The notes: a model not told the origin generated them from the letters alone. Shown: positions 17,740-26,854, counted from the first letter of the stretch. The stretch is DNA of 64,000 bases from CAYFTL01 sp964346145 (GCA_964346145.1 CAYFTL010000001.1:120006-184005), one strand, 5' to 3'. Numbers and translations: made by a program.

Positions 17740-18548
17740 ATGTCGAACAAAAATAAAAATTACTGGAATAACCGCGCCGCCATATACTCTGCCAATAATC
17801 ATTCCGAGAAAGCGTTAAGCCGCATCACACAAAATCCGGCAAGCGCTTTTCATCACACCACATGGGCGCCTTAAAGAAATATGTACCCGACATACGAGGC
17901 AAGCGCATCTGTGTGCCATCCAGCGGCGACAACCTTGCGGTCTTCGCTTTTGTCATGATGGGCGCACAAGTAACTTCTTGCGATATATCAGAAAATCAGC
18001 TGATGAACGCAGAGCGGATCGCGAAGGACAGAGGCTGGGATCAGGCAATAGAGTTTGTGTGTACCGATACCATGGAGCTGGACGGCGTTGCCGACAACGC
18101 ATACGATTTTGTATATACTTCCAACGGCGTACATGTATGGATCAACGATTTGCTGGGCATGTACCACAACATTGTGCGAATCATGAAACCCGGCGGCACG
18201 TATATGTTGTACGAAATCCACCCTTTCCTGCGCCCACTTAACGATCAGGCACGCATTAAAAAGCCCTATGACGCCGTCGGCCCCTTCGAAAGCGATGCCG
18301 ATATAACATACGATTGGCGCGTAATGGACATTATGAACGCCATGCTCAATGCCGGCTTGCAGCTTGCCCATATCGAAGAAATGTTCGCCGAAAAGGATTA
18401 CGAGAGACCGTTTTTCATTCCGTATTACAAGCTTGAAAGCGGCGTCACCGCAATCCCGGAAGAGGTTGACCACATGTATGATTGGCAGCACAACCCCATA
18501 GCCGCTTTGCCCAACTGGATGTGTATCGTCGCCAAGAAGGAAGGCTAG
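17740..18548 (+). pseudogene. class I SAM-dependent methyltransferase, frameshifted
   Basis: The 5' frame (17740-17874) encodes MSNKNKNYWNNRAAIYSANN through HHTTW and stops at TAA (17872). The family then continues at once in the -1 frame (from about 17871, LKKYVPDIRGKR ... VPSSGDN ... CDISENQ, ... YTSNGVHVW ... MKPGGTY). Joined, the product would be about 269 aa, the usual size of this methyltransferase family; alone, the second frame from ATG 17862 gives 228 aa that lacks the N-terminal helix. There is no slippery heptamer at the junction, so a one-base loss near 17869-17871 (mutation or assembly error) is likelier than programmed shifting. Confidence 0.75.
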
Positions 18549-18596
18549 TCTATCCATCCTTTCTATCGTGTCATACAAAGTTTATTTATCCTAGCC

Positions 18597-18648
18597 TAAA
18601 GAGAGGGCAGCGCCGATGCATATACGCATCGGCGTCGCCCTCTCTTTA
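18597..18648. terminator. strong bidirectional terminator
   Basis: TAAAGAGAGGGC (18597-18608) pairs with GCCCTCTCTTTA (18637-18648), with an inner CGCCGATGC/GCATCGGCG stem. It serves the methyltransferase (+) and the DUF2961 gene (-). Confidence 0.85.
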
Positions 18649-18660
18649 GAAGTAACCGCA

Positions 18661-19740
18661 TCAAATAATTTCCAGGTAATCCACGTCCGCAAGCGCAGGG
18701 AACTCGGCAGCCGGTAAAGTTTGATACCAAAACGCCACCGAGGCGATGTCGTCCTGCAGCGGCAAATACCGTCCACCGGAGCGCCAACCCAGGGCTTGAA
18801 TCGTCACCTTCAAATCCTGTTCAAAGCGAATAGGATCGGTGATATGGAATCGATACATGCCAAATCGCGTCTGAGACACGTACACGCCATCAGGCCTAAG
18901 CACCTGGCACAAACCGCTATACGGCGTGGTATACTCCTCATACTGACCGGTCTTTTTGTTCTCGTAGTTGTACGATCCGCAGAAATAATCTTCGGTTCCC
19001 GTGCCACAAATCGTCGGGAATTCACGGTCGCCATCCATGTAGAACTTGATTTCGCCTTCGCCCCACCAGCCCGCATTGTTAACGCCCCAGGCCATATACG
19101 TGCCCACATAATGCCCCTTGCCCTTAATGCCATCCATGATCGTATAGACTTCCTTGTAGGGCAGCGGATTAACGCGCCTGAATTGAGCGTGAAAATAAGC
19201 TGCATCTTCGGAAACATCGCACAAGGCGTAATCCACCTGGTAATAGCAAACCAACTGGCCGGCGTTGCGATTTTCCAAGGTTATCTTGCATTTTTTCCGG
19301 AAAGGCATGGTCCAGTAGCAGTTAAATGCGCTGCCTGGGTTTACGCATACTGCCAGCGAATGCACCGGCGCATATTCTCCCCAGCCGTTGCAGAAAAAGT
19401 CGCCCACCGGACACTCTACGGACGGACTTTCCTGCCCGTCCCAATATATCCGCAAAATCGCGTTGCGCCAGGTAATATCGCCGCCCAGCGTCATCCAAAT
19501 GTGTTGAACCGCACCCGGCCCTTCCATTTCCGCGAGCACAAACTCATCGGCAGGCTCAATCACCACATAAGGGTACACTTTCCATCCCCGGCCCAAATCG
19601 CGCGCCGCGTGGGAGGCAGGGCCTTGCTCGGCCATGCCTCCCTTTCCCTTCTCCCCTGTAAAGTTCTCCGGGCTGATAGAACGCGTAACGGCATTGGACA
19701 ACATGTGCAAGTTTTGCATCGAAACCGACAAACCATCCAT
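18661..19740 (-). CDS. DUF2961 / GH172-type glycoside hydrolase
   Basis: Cytoplasmic-looking 359-aa protein (no signal peptide) of the DUF2961 family, which includes the GH172 alpha-D-fructofuranosidases and D-arabinofuranosidases. The conserved core is visible: AVQHIWMT, RIYWDGQESPSVECPVGDFF (jelly roll) and the CGTGTEDYFCGSY block with the likely catalytic Glu. The start at 19740 is preferred: GGGG lies 8 bases upstream, against 2 for the ATG at 19746. It is a single gene near the isomerase/dehydrogenase pair but on the other strand. The substrate is not known. Confidence 0.85.
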   Translation of the reverse strand: MDGLSVSMQNLHMLSNAVTRSISPENFTGEKGKGGMAEQGPASHAARDLGRGWKVYPYVVIEPADEFVLAEMEGPGAVQHIWMTLGGDITWRNAILRIYWDGQESPSVECPVGDFFCNGWGEYAPVHSLAVCVNPGSAFNCYWTMPFRKKCKITLENRNAGQLVCYYQVDYALCDVSEDAAYFHAQFRRVNPLPYKEVYTIMDGIKGKGHYVGTYMAWGVNNAGWWGEGEIKFYMDGDREFPTICGTGTEDYFCGSYNYENKKTGQYEEYTTPYSGLCQVLRPDGVYVSQTRFGMYRFHITDPIRFEQDLKVTIQALGWRSGGRYLPLQDDIASVAFWYQTLPAAEFPALADVDYLEII

Positions 19741-19794
19741 GGTCATTTCCCCTTTCCATTTATCTTATCAAAGTACTGTAAACGCTACACGTAC

Positions 19795-19823
19795 ATTATA
19801 GACAAACCTAGCGCTTTGTTAAA
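19795..19823 (-). promoter_or_regulatory. predicted promoter of the DUF2961 gene
   Basis: Minus strand: TTTAAC (19818-19823), 17-bp spacer, perfect TATAAT (19795-19800). Confidence 0.5.
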
Positions 19824-19912
19824 GCACATTTAGCCATTTGTTTTGCATTTCTTTTCCAACATTAATATGCCTGCTACGTTTTTCCTAGCACCTATCGAAA
19901 AACAAAGCGAAC

Positions 19913-19940
19913 CGTTTCCGATCCGCTTTGCTGCATGACT
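19913..19940 (-). terminator. weak hairpin downstream of the secreted protein gene
   Basis: CAAAGCG and CGCTTTG form a 7-bp stem with a 14-base loop, about 100 bases after the stop of the 20032 gene. No clear T tail; a candidate only. Confidence 0.35.
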
Positions 19941-20031
19941 CCATCGACCTGACGCCTTTTTATCCGCTGAATAGAAAACGTATCCGGTCGCTGTATTTTG
20001 TTTTTACAAACCCACTTTAAATTGAGTTGAC

Positions 20032-21204
20032 TCACATGCTTCCGTCACCTTGCATCATCATCGAAAGGACCGAACCCACCGCAGGAATTTGGGCCAACTC
20101 CCCTGCTCCGTTCATCAAAACGCTCTGAAGATCCAACAGCAATTGTTGCCCTTCGGCATCGGTCATTTCCAGAGGATTCAACTCGGTAAGGCCGCTCGTT
20201 TCCAGCAACTCGCCCTCGGGAAAATCCATTTCCTTAACCTTTATAGAGAAGGAAAGATCGATTGCATCGCTATCTGCAACACTCATTAAAAAAGCCACTT
20301 GAATATCCGTTGTATCCTCTTCGGTTTTGGATTTATCTACCTTTATGTCAAACGCAATCGTCATCGGAGGATTGGAGTCGGCCGCTTCTCCCGTAATCCG
20401 GAATGCCAAGTAATCATCATACTGTTCTGCCTTGATCTGCATATTGATTAGGCCGACTTCAGGCGCTGAAATTTTGTCTTCAACAGACATTTCCAGTTCC
20501 ATCAAAGAAATATCATCGCCGCCTACCCATACCGTTCCTTTTAGATCGCCAATCTCTATATTTTGCAGAGCCGCAAGATCTTCAGCAGACAGTTCTTTAC
20601 TGGCATTCAACAATTTATTAGAATCGATGTCCACCAAATATTTTTGCGCTTCCACCGCCTTGCCGGCAATTTGAATCGATTCCTTGCCCGATTCGGTTAC
20701 CCCCGAATCGCTATCCGCAGCCAGCTTGACTATGCTTTCGGCCAAGCTCTCGGCATCACCCAAGTCGGCCGCATCGGCAGCTTTCACCATCTCTGCAATG
20801 CCCTTGGATGTCAACACGCCTTCCACTTGAGCCCTTTCCGCGGGCGACATTTGGTCGAGCATATCCTGAACGTTAAACACCAACGCTTTTTCTAGGCCGT
20901 TTACAACCGCCTTGACCCGGTCGTTTTCCAAGGCTACCGCACCGCTAAGTGCGCTTTTCCCATTGGCGATTACATCCATACCGAACAACGCGCGCCCGGT
21001 TTCATCGGCTCCGGCCGTTATCTCCAGGCCCAACCCCGTCAAATCGACCGATGTAGAAACGCCTTGGCCCATGCTGAATTTAATGTCGTCGATGATGATT
21101 TTTACCAAATCCCCATCGTTGTCGGCGAAGGCGGCGGCAGGCGCCAGCAAAATCGCCAGACTTACCACTACAACCAGCAACCGAGCAAACAATCCCTTTT
21201 TCAT
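20032..21204 (-). CDS. secreted protein of unknown function
   Basis: Not recognised. 390 aa with a clean signal peptide (MKKGLFARLLVVVVSLAILL, cleavage near AFA-DN at about residue 28) and no lipobox, so released or wall-associated. The mature part is acidic, almost Cys-free and rich in predicted beta strands with AxxDL repeats: a pattern like lipoprotein-carrier or LolA-type folds (TIAFDIKVDKSK, LSFSIKVKEMDFPEG), but this is only an impression. GGGAGG precedes the ATG. A small hairpin (21232-21255) separates it from the ABC operon. Confidence 0.75.
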   Translation of the reverse strand: MKKGLFARLLVVVVSLAILLAPAAAFADNDGDLVKIIIDDIKFSMGQGVSTSVDLTGLGLEITAGADETGRALFGMDVIANGKSALSGAVALENDRVKAVVNGLEKALVFNVQDMLDQMSPAERAQVEGVLTSKGIAEMVKAADAADLGDAESLAESIVKLAADSDSGVTESGKESIQIAGKAVEAQKYLVDIDSNKLLNASKELSAEDLAALQNIEIGDLKGTVWVGGDDISLMELEMSVEDKISAPEVGLINMQIKAEQYDDYLAFRITGEAADSNPPMTIAFDIKVDKSKTEEDTTDIQVAFLMSVADSDAIDLSFSIKVKEMDFPEGELLETSGLTELNPLEMTDAEGQQLLLDLQSVLMNGAGELAQIPAVGSVLSMMMQGDGSM

Positions 21205-21231
21205 TTTGTGCCTCCCATATTTTTATATTAT

Positions 21232-21255
21232 AAGCGTTTAAAGCTTCAAACGCTT
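21232..21255 (-). terminator. hairpin after the ABC permease gene
   Basis: 8-bp stem (21232-21239 with 21248-21255) 22 bases past the permease stop. The minus-strand flank is AT-rich (ATAATATAAAAA) without a true T run, and TATAAT inside it may be part of the promoter of the next gene. Confidence 0.45.
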
Positions 21256-21277
21256 ATGGACAAATTAGCGATAACTC

Positions 21278-22108
21278 CTATGATTTCACCGGCATTTTGC
21301 GCAGTATCGGGTAGCTCAAAGCGGTGAATCCAACGCCCATCAAAAAATAATATGCAAGCGTTTTCCATGTAATCGACGTTGTTACCACCTTCTCTATAAA
21401 CGGAATAAAACTCATCCGCATCCACTCTGCAAGCCAATCCGCAAACCGGATAAGAAGTTCCAGGTTCTTGCCCAACTGAACCTGCATTACAACAATAATC
21501 ATCGAAACAATTCCCAGCCCCATCAACAACAAAATAATTTTCCACCAGCGCGCAAACAGGTAACCTACAAACGTGCTGATGCCAATCGTTAGAACAAACT
21601 CGCAAAATATCTTCGCCCCGTCAAACAGAATGTTTTTGCTGCTCCCCCAAATAATTTCGCGCATACTCACGCCCGACGCAAAACGAAATCCGGTCAATAA
21701 TAACGCCATCCGAGATAAGAACGGGGTCAGCCAAGCGGCGACGATAAAAATAACTGCCAAGCTTGCCAAATATAAGAAATTTCCAATCAACATTTCATAC
21801 CGGCTTACCGATAAAGAAATGAAAAACTTTCGATACTTTCCCGCAAAATAAATTGAAAGAAAGATTAAACACCAAAGTAAAATTCCAGTATTGTCGAAAG
21901 TTTTCGGAGTTCTATATTGAACCATATCATAGTATTCAACATTTTTCACATATTGGCCATGTTCATTTATCCTGACGCCGACGGTTCGAGCTTGAAAGCT
22001 TGAAATTATAGCAATGACCGATGCAAGAAGAATCAAGGCTAGTAAAAGTGCTAGAACACTCTTCCAGCGGACTATCCACTGGCTTTTTAAAACACCTACT
22101 GCGCGCAT
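21278..22108 (-). CDS. ABC transporter permease protein
   Basis: 276-aa membrane protein with about six hydrophobic segments (SVLALLLALILLASVIAII near the start, then LVLTIGISTFVGYLF and later). It lies in a GntR-ATPase-permease operon like ytrA-ytrB-ytrC, in which the permease has no recognisable binding-protein partner. Its ATG, behind GGGGGAG, overlaps the end of the ATPase reading frame by 13 bases. If the ATPase frameshift is real, translation coupling to this gene would be disturbed. Confidence 0.75.
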   Translation of the reverse strand: MRAVGVLKSQWIVRWKSVLALLLALILLASVIAIISSFQARTVGVRINEHGQYVKNVEYYDMVQYRTPKTFDNTGILLWCLIFLSIYFAGKYRKFFISLSVSRYEMLIGNFLYLASLAVIFIVAAWLTPFLSRMALLLTGFRFASGVSMREIIWGSSKNILFDGAKIFCEFVLTIGISTFVGYLFARWWKIILLLMGLGIVSMIIVVMQVQLGKNLELLIRFADWLAEWMRMSFIPFIEKVVTTSITWKTLAYYFLMGVGFTALSYPILRKMPVKS

Positions 22109-22979
22109 GATTGCTCTCCCCCTTCCGTCAAGTATACAAACAATTTTTGAAGCGATAACCGCTCTACATTCAAATCCTTTTCGGCCGTTACCGGCTCATC
22201 GCTCATAACCGACACAATGGTAAGGCCGCCCAGAACATCCCGGTGCAATATCCGTTTGCCCTGCACCGCGTGTTCCACCTGCTCGGCGGGTCCGGTCACC
22301 GTGTAAGCTCTGTCGAGCAGCTGATCGGTAGGCTCATAGGCTCATAGGTTAAAATTCTGCCCTTGTCTATGATGATAACCTCTTCAAACAGCTTGGATAC
22401 TTCGTCTATCAAATGGGTAGAAATAATCACCGTCCGCGGATAACGCTCAATATCGTGAATCAACTCATCGTAAAAAGCTTCCCGGGCAACCGCATCCAAT
22501 CCAAGGGAGGGCTCGTCAAATGCGGTTAGCGGAGCGCGCGAGGCCAGCCCGACAATCAATCCTAGCGAAGACTCCATACCTCTGGAGAGCTGCTTGTACT
22601 TCTTTTTGGGGTTAAGTTGAAAGCGCTCCAGCAATCGGTTGGCGTAGTCCATATCCCAATTTGGATACAGGTGTGAGCATATTTGCATAACCTGGTGCAC
22701 CCGGATCGCCGGCGGGAACATCCCCTTCTCCCGAATAAAGCAAAGGGTTTTCAGCGCACTTACGTGCTCGTGTGGCGTTTTGCCTTCCAGCAATATTTTG
22801 CCCGAACTGGCAAAAATTGCTGATGACATGATGTTTAAAAGCGTGGTTTTTCCAGCGCCATTTCGACCCAGCAAACCGTATATCCTGCCTGCCGGCAACT
22901 TCAAATTTAAAGAATCTAAGGCGACGTGCCTACCATAACGGTGGCTTAGCGCCTCAAGTTCCAAAGCGTACTCGCTCAT
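22096..22979 (-). pseudogene. ABC transporter ATP-binding protein, frameshifted by an 8-bp duplication
   Basis: YtrB-like ATPase. The first frame gives Walker A (GRNGAGKTT), a signature reading LSRGM, Walker B (LTAFDEP) and the switch His (IISTHLIDE), then runs into LTYEPMSLPISCSTELTR and stops near 22296. The second frame continues with VTGPAEQVEHAVQGKRIL to 22096. At the junction an 8-bp unit is repeated in tandem (22333-22348). Removing one unit restores EPTDQLLDRAYTVTG and one 291-aa frame of family length. The catalytic domain is complete without the tail, so partial function is possible. Confidence 0.85.
22329..22348. repeat. 8-bp tandem duplication inside the ABC ATPase gene
   Basis: CTCATAGG is present twice in a row (22333-22340 and 22341-22348), preceded by a further half copy TAGG (22329-22332). 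The extra unit shifts the reading frame. Confidence 0.95.
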
Positions 22980-23044
22980 AAAATCTTATCCTTTCTATCA
23001 ATAAAAATCATCTATCCTTACCCACATATGGACTCGGTTGCGTG

Positions 23045-23407
23045 TCATTCAGTTCCTTCGTCTAATATCATCTGGGCCAACTGGGATCGATCTATGCCCA
23101 ACTGATCGGCTTCTTGTATCAGCTCCACCAGCCTGCGCTGGTAAAACTCCTGCATCCTGCGCTTTCGCAGAATTTCTTTCGCCCCTTGGCTCACGAACAT
23201 ACCCAGCCCTCGCCTTTTGTAGAGAATCCCTTCTTCTACCAACTCATTCACGCCTTTAGCGGCCGTAGCCGGATTGATTTTGTACAAACGCGCAAATTGA
23301 TTGGTCGATGGCACCGCCTCTCCTTCTTTAAAAGCATCGGATAATATACCATCTTCCACGGCTTGGGCGATCTGTTTGTAAATGGTTTTTTCGCTTTCAA
23401 GCTGCAT
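23045..23407 (-). CDS. GntR-family regulator, YtrA subfamily
   Basis: Short GntR repressor, 120 aa, with the winged helix (IYKQIAQAVEDGIL, VPSTNQFARLYKINPATAAKGVNELVEEGIL, KRRGLGMFV) and only a short C-terminal helix, as in YtrA. First gene of the GntR-ATPase-permease operon. GGAGGGAG precedes the ATG. It probably represses its own operon through the dyad at 23454-23475, inducible by cell-wall stress in known relatives. The inducer here is unknown. Confidence 0.9.
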   Translation of the reverse strand: MQLESEKTIYKQIAQAVEDGILSDAFKEGEAVPSTNQFARLYKINPATAAKGVNELVEEGILYKRRGLGMFVSQGAKEILRKRRMQEFYQRRLVELIQEADQLGIDRSQLAQMILDEGTE

Positions 23408-23453
23408 GCATCTCCCTCCTCCGAAAACAGCGATTTAGTCAACTGCTCAATTG

Positions 23454-23475
23454 GTTAATTGCTTATGTAACTAAC
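23454..23475 (-). promoter_or_regulatory. GntR operator candidate
   Basis: 22-bp imperfect palindrome with outer arms GTTA...TAAC (16 of 22 positions symmetric), overlapping the -10 box of the gntR promoter. This fits autorepression. Confidence 0.6.
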
Positions 23476-23502
23476 TATATATCTTGTTCGAATATTTGTC
23501 AA
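23474..23502 (-). promoter_or_regulatory. promoter of the GntR-ABC operon
   Basis: Minus strand: TTGACA (23497-23502), 17-bp spacer, TATAGT (23474-23479). Confidence 0.8.
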
Positions 23503-23741
23503 CACAATAATTCAAACATAACATTCAAGATCGGTTTTTGCTGTATACTAAAAATATGTTTCATTGTGCACATTTCTGCATAAATCGTGCGCATATGTGC
23601 TATCTCTATGCCTTGTGTAGCAAAAATCCTTTCAAAACGGATCCCCCAGAAGGAAGCTATACATCTTTGTCGAAGTTTAGATAATTACACAAAAATCATA
23701 AACCCGCAACATAACGCCGGTTTCACCGAGGAGGAGTTCTA
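23503..23741 (+). other. leader region of asnA
   Basis: No open reading frame that I can support and no T-box or lysine-riboswitch motif. TATACT at 23544-23549 could be a -10 box, but no -35 matches it. The asnA ribosome binding site GAGGAGGAG is at 23728-23737. Confidence 0.35.
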
Positions 23742-24752
23742 TTGGATCTGCATTGGTTTCCCAAAGATTATACGCCGGCCTTGGACCTACGCCAAACCCA
23801 ATTGGCCATAAAAACTTTAAAAGATTGTTTTCAGCAACAGCTCAGCGCGTTGCTGAATTTGACCCGCGTATCCGCCCCACTGTTCGTAGAAAAATCCACA
23901 GGCTTAAACGACGACTTGAGCGGCAGCGAGCGCAAGGTGGTTTTTGATACTTTGGAGCTGCCCGATGACGAAATTCAGGTGGTTCAATCCTTAGCCAAGT
24001 GGAAGCGCATGGCCTTGGGCCGGTATGGCTATCCAGTCGGCGAAGGCATCTATACCGACATGAACGCCATACGCCGTGACGAGTACACCGACAACCTACA
24101 TTCGATCTACGTGGACCAGTGGGACTGGGAAAAGGTCATCTCCCGCCAGGATCGATCGTTGGATTATTTAAAGCGCACTGTGGAACGCATCCACCGCGCG
24201 GTGCTGGAAGCCGAGGCTGTGCTGCACAGCCGCTTCCCTGTGCTGCAGCCCCGCCTTCCCATCGAAGTGCAGTTTATTACCGCCCAGGAGCTGGAAGGGC
24301 TGTATCCGGATTTGACTCCGGACGAGCGCGAATGCGAATATGTGCGCAAGCACAAGGCGGTATTCATAGAACAAATCGGTTGGCCGCTGCAGCAGGGCAA
24401 GCCACACAGCCACCGCGCCCCCGATTACGATGACTGGTCCTTAAACGGCGATCTGATTTATTACCACCCCGAACTGGATTGTGCAATGGAAATGTCCTCC
24501 ATGGGCATCCGGGTGGATTCGGGCTCATTGTACGACCAGCTTACCGCGGCCAACGCAAAGGATCGGCTGCAGCTGCCTTTTCACCAAATGGTGTCCTACG
24601 ACATGCTGCCCCTCACCATAGGCGGTGGCATAGGCCAATCCAGATTGTGTATGCTGTTGCTGCGCAAAGCCCATATCGGCGAAGTGCAGTGTTCGGTTTG
24701 GCCCGATAGCGCCAAAACCGCTTTTGAGGCTCATCGGGTGCCTCTGCTATAA
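23742..24752 (+). CDS. asnA: aspartate-ammonia ligase (asparagine synthetase A)
   Basis: Makes asparagine from aspartate, ATP and free ammonia; class II tRNA-synthetase fold. 336 aa, family length about 330. Recognised by VSAPLFVEKSTGLNDDL, KWKRMALGRYGY, EGIYTDMNAIRRDE, HSIYVDQWDWE and the closing GGGIGQSRLCMLLL. The start is TTG, decided by GAGGAGGAG 5 bases upstream. It leads an operon with dapF and dapL (gaps of 19 and 13 bases), which links asparagine and diaminopimelate synthesis from aspartate. Confidence 0.96.
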   Translation: MDLHWFPKDYTPALDLRQTQLAIKTLKDCFQQQLSALLNLTRVSAPLFVEKSTGLNDDLSGSERKVVFDTLELPDDEIQVVQSLAKWKRMALGRYGYPVGEGIYTDMNAIRRDEYTDNLHSIYVDQWDWEKVISRQDRSLDYLKRTVERIHRAVLEAEAVLHSRFPVLQPRLPIEVQFITAQELEGLYPDLTPDERECEYVRKHKAVFIEQIGWPLQQGKPHSHRAPDYDDWSLNGDLIYYHPELDCAMEMSSMGIRVDSGSLYDQLTAANAKDRLQLPFHQMVSYDMLPLTIGGGIGQSRLCMLLLRKAHIGEVQCSVWPDSAKTAFEAHRVPLL

Positions 24753-24771
24753 AACATGGAGAATAAACGGA

Positions 24772-25611
24772 ATGAAGATACAATTTGCAAAAATGCACGG
24801 CATCGGCAATGATTACATTTATTTGGATGGTTTTCGCCAAGCCTTGCCGGAAAACTTGTCCGATCTTTCTGTGAAACTGTCTAGGCGGCATACCGGCATC
24901 GGTGCAGACGGGATCATCACCATAGAGCCCTCGGATACGGCCGACGCACGCATGCGCATTTTCAACGCCGACGGAAGCGAAGCCATGATGTGCGGCAACG
25001 GCATCCGCTGTGTCGGCAAATATTTGTACGATAACAAAATTTGCACCGATACCCACATCACTGTGGACACCGCGAGTGGTTTGCGCCAACTTGAAGTGCA
25101 AATCGAAAACGGAATTGCCGTGGGTGCCAAAGTGGATATGGGCGAGCCGGTTCTGGAAGCCGATAAGATTCCGGTGGTGGCCACTATCTCCCCGGTAATC
25201 GATCTGCCCATCGCCGGCAAGCGCTTTACCTGCGTTTCCATGGGCAACCCCCACGCGGTGTGTTTTCAAACCGATTTAAGCGATTACGATGTGCTGACCA
25301 TCGGCCCTATGGTTGAACATTCCCCACTCTTCCCCCAACGGATTAATGTGGAGTTTGCCCGGGTGCTGGCCCCAAACGCCATCGAGATGCGTGTGTGGGA
25401 GCGCGGGAGCGGGGAAACCTTGGCATGCGGCACCGGAGCCTGTGCCACGCTGGTGGCTGCCGTGCTAAACGGATTAACCGAGCGCAAAGCCAGTTTGCAA
25501 CTATCCGGCGGTCAACTGACCATAGAATGGGATGCCCAGGACAACCATGTTTATATGGCAGGGGCGGCAACGTTGGTGTTTACCGGCGAAATAGAAATAG
25601 AATTTTTATAA
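24772..25611 (+). CDS. dapF: diaminopimelate epimerase
   Basis: Turns LL-diaminopimelate into the meso form used for lysine and cell-wall peptides. 279 aa, two symmetric halves, each with a catalytic cysteine: MMCGNGIRC and LACGTGACA. The start at 24772 (MKIQFAKMHGIGND) has GGAG 10 bases upstream, so the longer frame from 24724 is rejected. Follows asnA and precedes dapL. Confidence 0.96.
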   Translation: MKIQFAKMHGIGNDYIYLDGFRQALPENLSDLSVKLSRRHTGIGADGIITIEPSDTADARMRIFNADGSEAMMCGNGIRCVGKYLYDNKICTDTHITVDTASGLRQLEVQIENGIAVGAKVDMGEPVLEADKIPVVATISPVIDLPIAGKRFTCVSMGNPHAVCFQTDLSDYDVLTIGPMVEHSPLFPQRINVEFARVLAPNAIEMRVWERGSGETLACGTGACATLVAAVLNGLTERKASLQLSGGQLTIEWDAQDNHVYMAGAATLVFTGEIEIEFL

Positions 25612-25624
25612 AGGAGCAAGCACA

Positions 25625-26854
25625 ATGATTAAAGTCAATTCGAACTATGCAAAGATGCCCGGCAACTATCTCTTTGCCGAGGTGGCCAAGCGGGTTAAGC
25701 AGCACGAAGCAAAAGGTCCCTCCCAGAAGATTTTGCGCTTGGGCATTGGCGACGTTACCCTTCCGCTGGCCGCAGCCTGCACCAACGCCCTCCACGCAGC
25801 CACCGACGAAATGGCCACATCTTCCGGTTTTCGCGGATACGCCCCCGACCAAGGATACGACTTTTTGATTGAAGCCATTCGCCAGAATGAGTATGCTGCG
25901 CGCGGAATTGACTTGGATGCAAGCGAAATATTCATCAGCGACGGCGCCAAGAGCGATACCGCCAATATTCAAGAGCTTTTTAGCCAGGATGCCATCGTGT
26001 CAGTACCCGATCCGGTTTATCCGGTTTATGTGGACAGCAACGCGCTAAGCGGCCGGGCCGGCAGCTATGACGGCGAACGCTGGACCAATTTGGTGTACCT
26101 GCCTTGCACCGTGGACAACGATTTTCTGCCCGATCTGCCCGAGCAAAAAGTAGATTTAATTTACCTGTGCTTCCCCAACAACCCCACCGGCGCGGTTATG
26201 AACCGCGAACAGCTCAAGGGCTGGGTGGACTATGCTAAAGAGAACAACGCTATCATACTCTACGATGCCGCTTACCGCGCCTACATCACTGGGGACGATA
26301 TTCCGCGAAGCATCTATGAAATAGAGGGCGCAAAAGATGTAGCCATCGAATTTTGTTCCTTCTCAAAAACTGCCGGCTTTACCGGGGTGCGTTGCTCTTG
26401 GACGGTGGTGCCCAAGGCCGTACTGGGCGAAACCGAAACCGGCCAGGAAATTTCGCTAAACAGCATGTGGAGCCGCCGCCAATCCACCAAATTCAATGGC
26501 ACGGCTTACATTGTACAGCGGGCTGCGGCCGCCATTTATACCGAAGAAGGCAAAAAACAAGTGCAGGATATGGTGGGCTACTACATGCACAATGCTGCCA
26601 TCATACGCCAGGCGATGGCCAGCTTGAACATTCCCTTCTCCGGCGGCACCGACTCGCCCTACGTTTGGTTCCGCTGCCCAGGCGGCATGGATTCCTGGTC
26701 CTTCTTTGACAAGCTGCTCAGCGAAGCCAACGTGGTGGGCACACCCGGAGCCGGGTTTGGCCCCAGCGGCGAAGGCTACTTCCGCCTAACCGCCTTCGGC
26801 AGCCGCGAGGTCACCGAGGAAGCCACCCAACGCTTGTTCGAACTGCTAAAGTAA
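25625..26854 (+). CDS. dapL: LL-diaminopimelate aminotransferase
   Basis: PLP enzyme that converts tetrahydrodipicolinate to LL-DAP in one step, bypassing the succinylase and acetylase routes. 409 aa, as expected. The N-terminal MIKVNSNYAKMPGNYLF, the IRLGIGDVT-like RLGIGDVTLP, CFPNNPTG and the PLP lysine region SFSKTAGFTGVRC are all present, with FRLTAFGSR near the end. It lies next to dapF, its functional successor, which supports the assignment. Terminator at 26917-26954. Confidence 0.95.
   Translation: MIKVNSNYAKMPGNYLFAEVAKRVKQHEAKGPSQKILRLGIGDVTLPLAAACTNALHAATDEMATSSGFRGYAPDQGYDFLIEAIRQNEYAARGIDLDASEIFISDGAKSDTANIQELFSQDAIVSVPDPVYPVYVDSNALSGRAGSYDGERWTNLVYLPCTVDNDFLPDLPEQKVDLIYLCFPNNPTGAVMNREQLKGWVDYAKENNAIILYDAAYRAYITGDDIPRSIYEIEGAKDVAIEFCSFSKTAGFTGVRCSWTVVPKAVLGETETGQEISLNSMWSRRQSTKFNGTAYIVQRAAAAIYTEEGKKQVQDMVGYYMHNAAIIRQAMASLNIPFSGGTDSPYVWFRCPGGMDSWSFFDKLLSEANVVGTPGAGFGPSGEGYFRLTAFGSREVTEEATQRLFELLK

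Noticed and set aside
17866..17874. Programmed -1 frameshift at the methyltransferase junction
   Set aside because: No slippery heptamer and no downstream pseudoknot seen at the CCT-TAA junction.
17862..18548. Methyltransferase starting at the ATG at 17862 as a complete gene
   Set aside because: No binding site precedes it, and the family N-terminus is encoded in the preceding frame from 17740.
23503..23741. T-box or lysine riboswitch before asnA/dap genes
   Set aside because: None of the conserved motifs is visible in this 239-bp leader.
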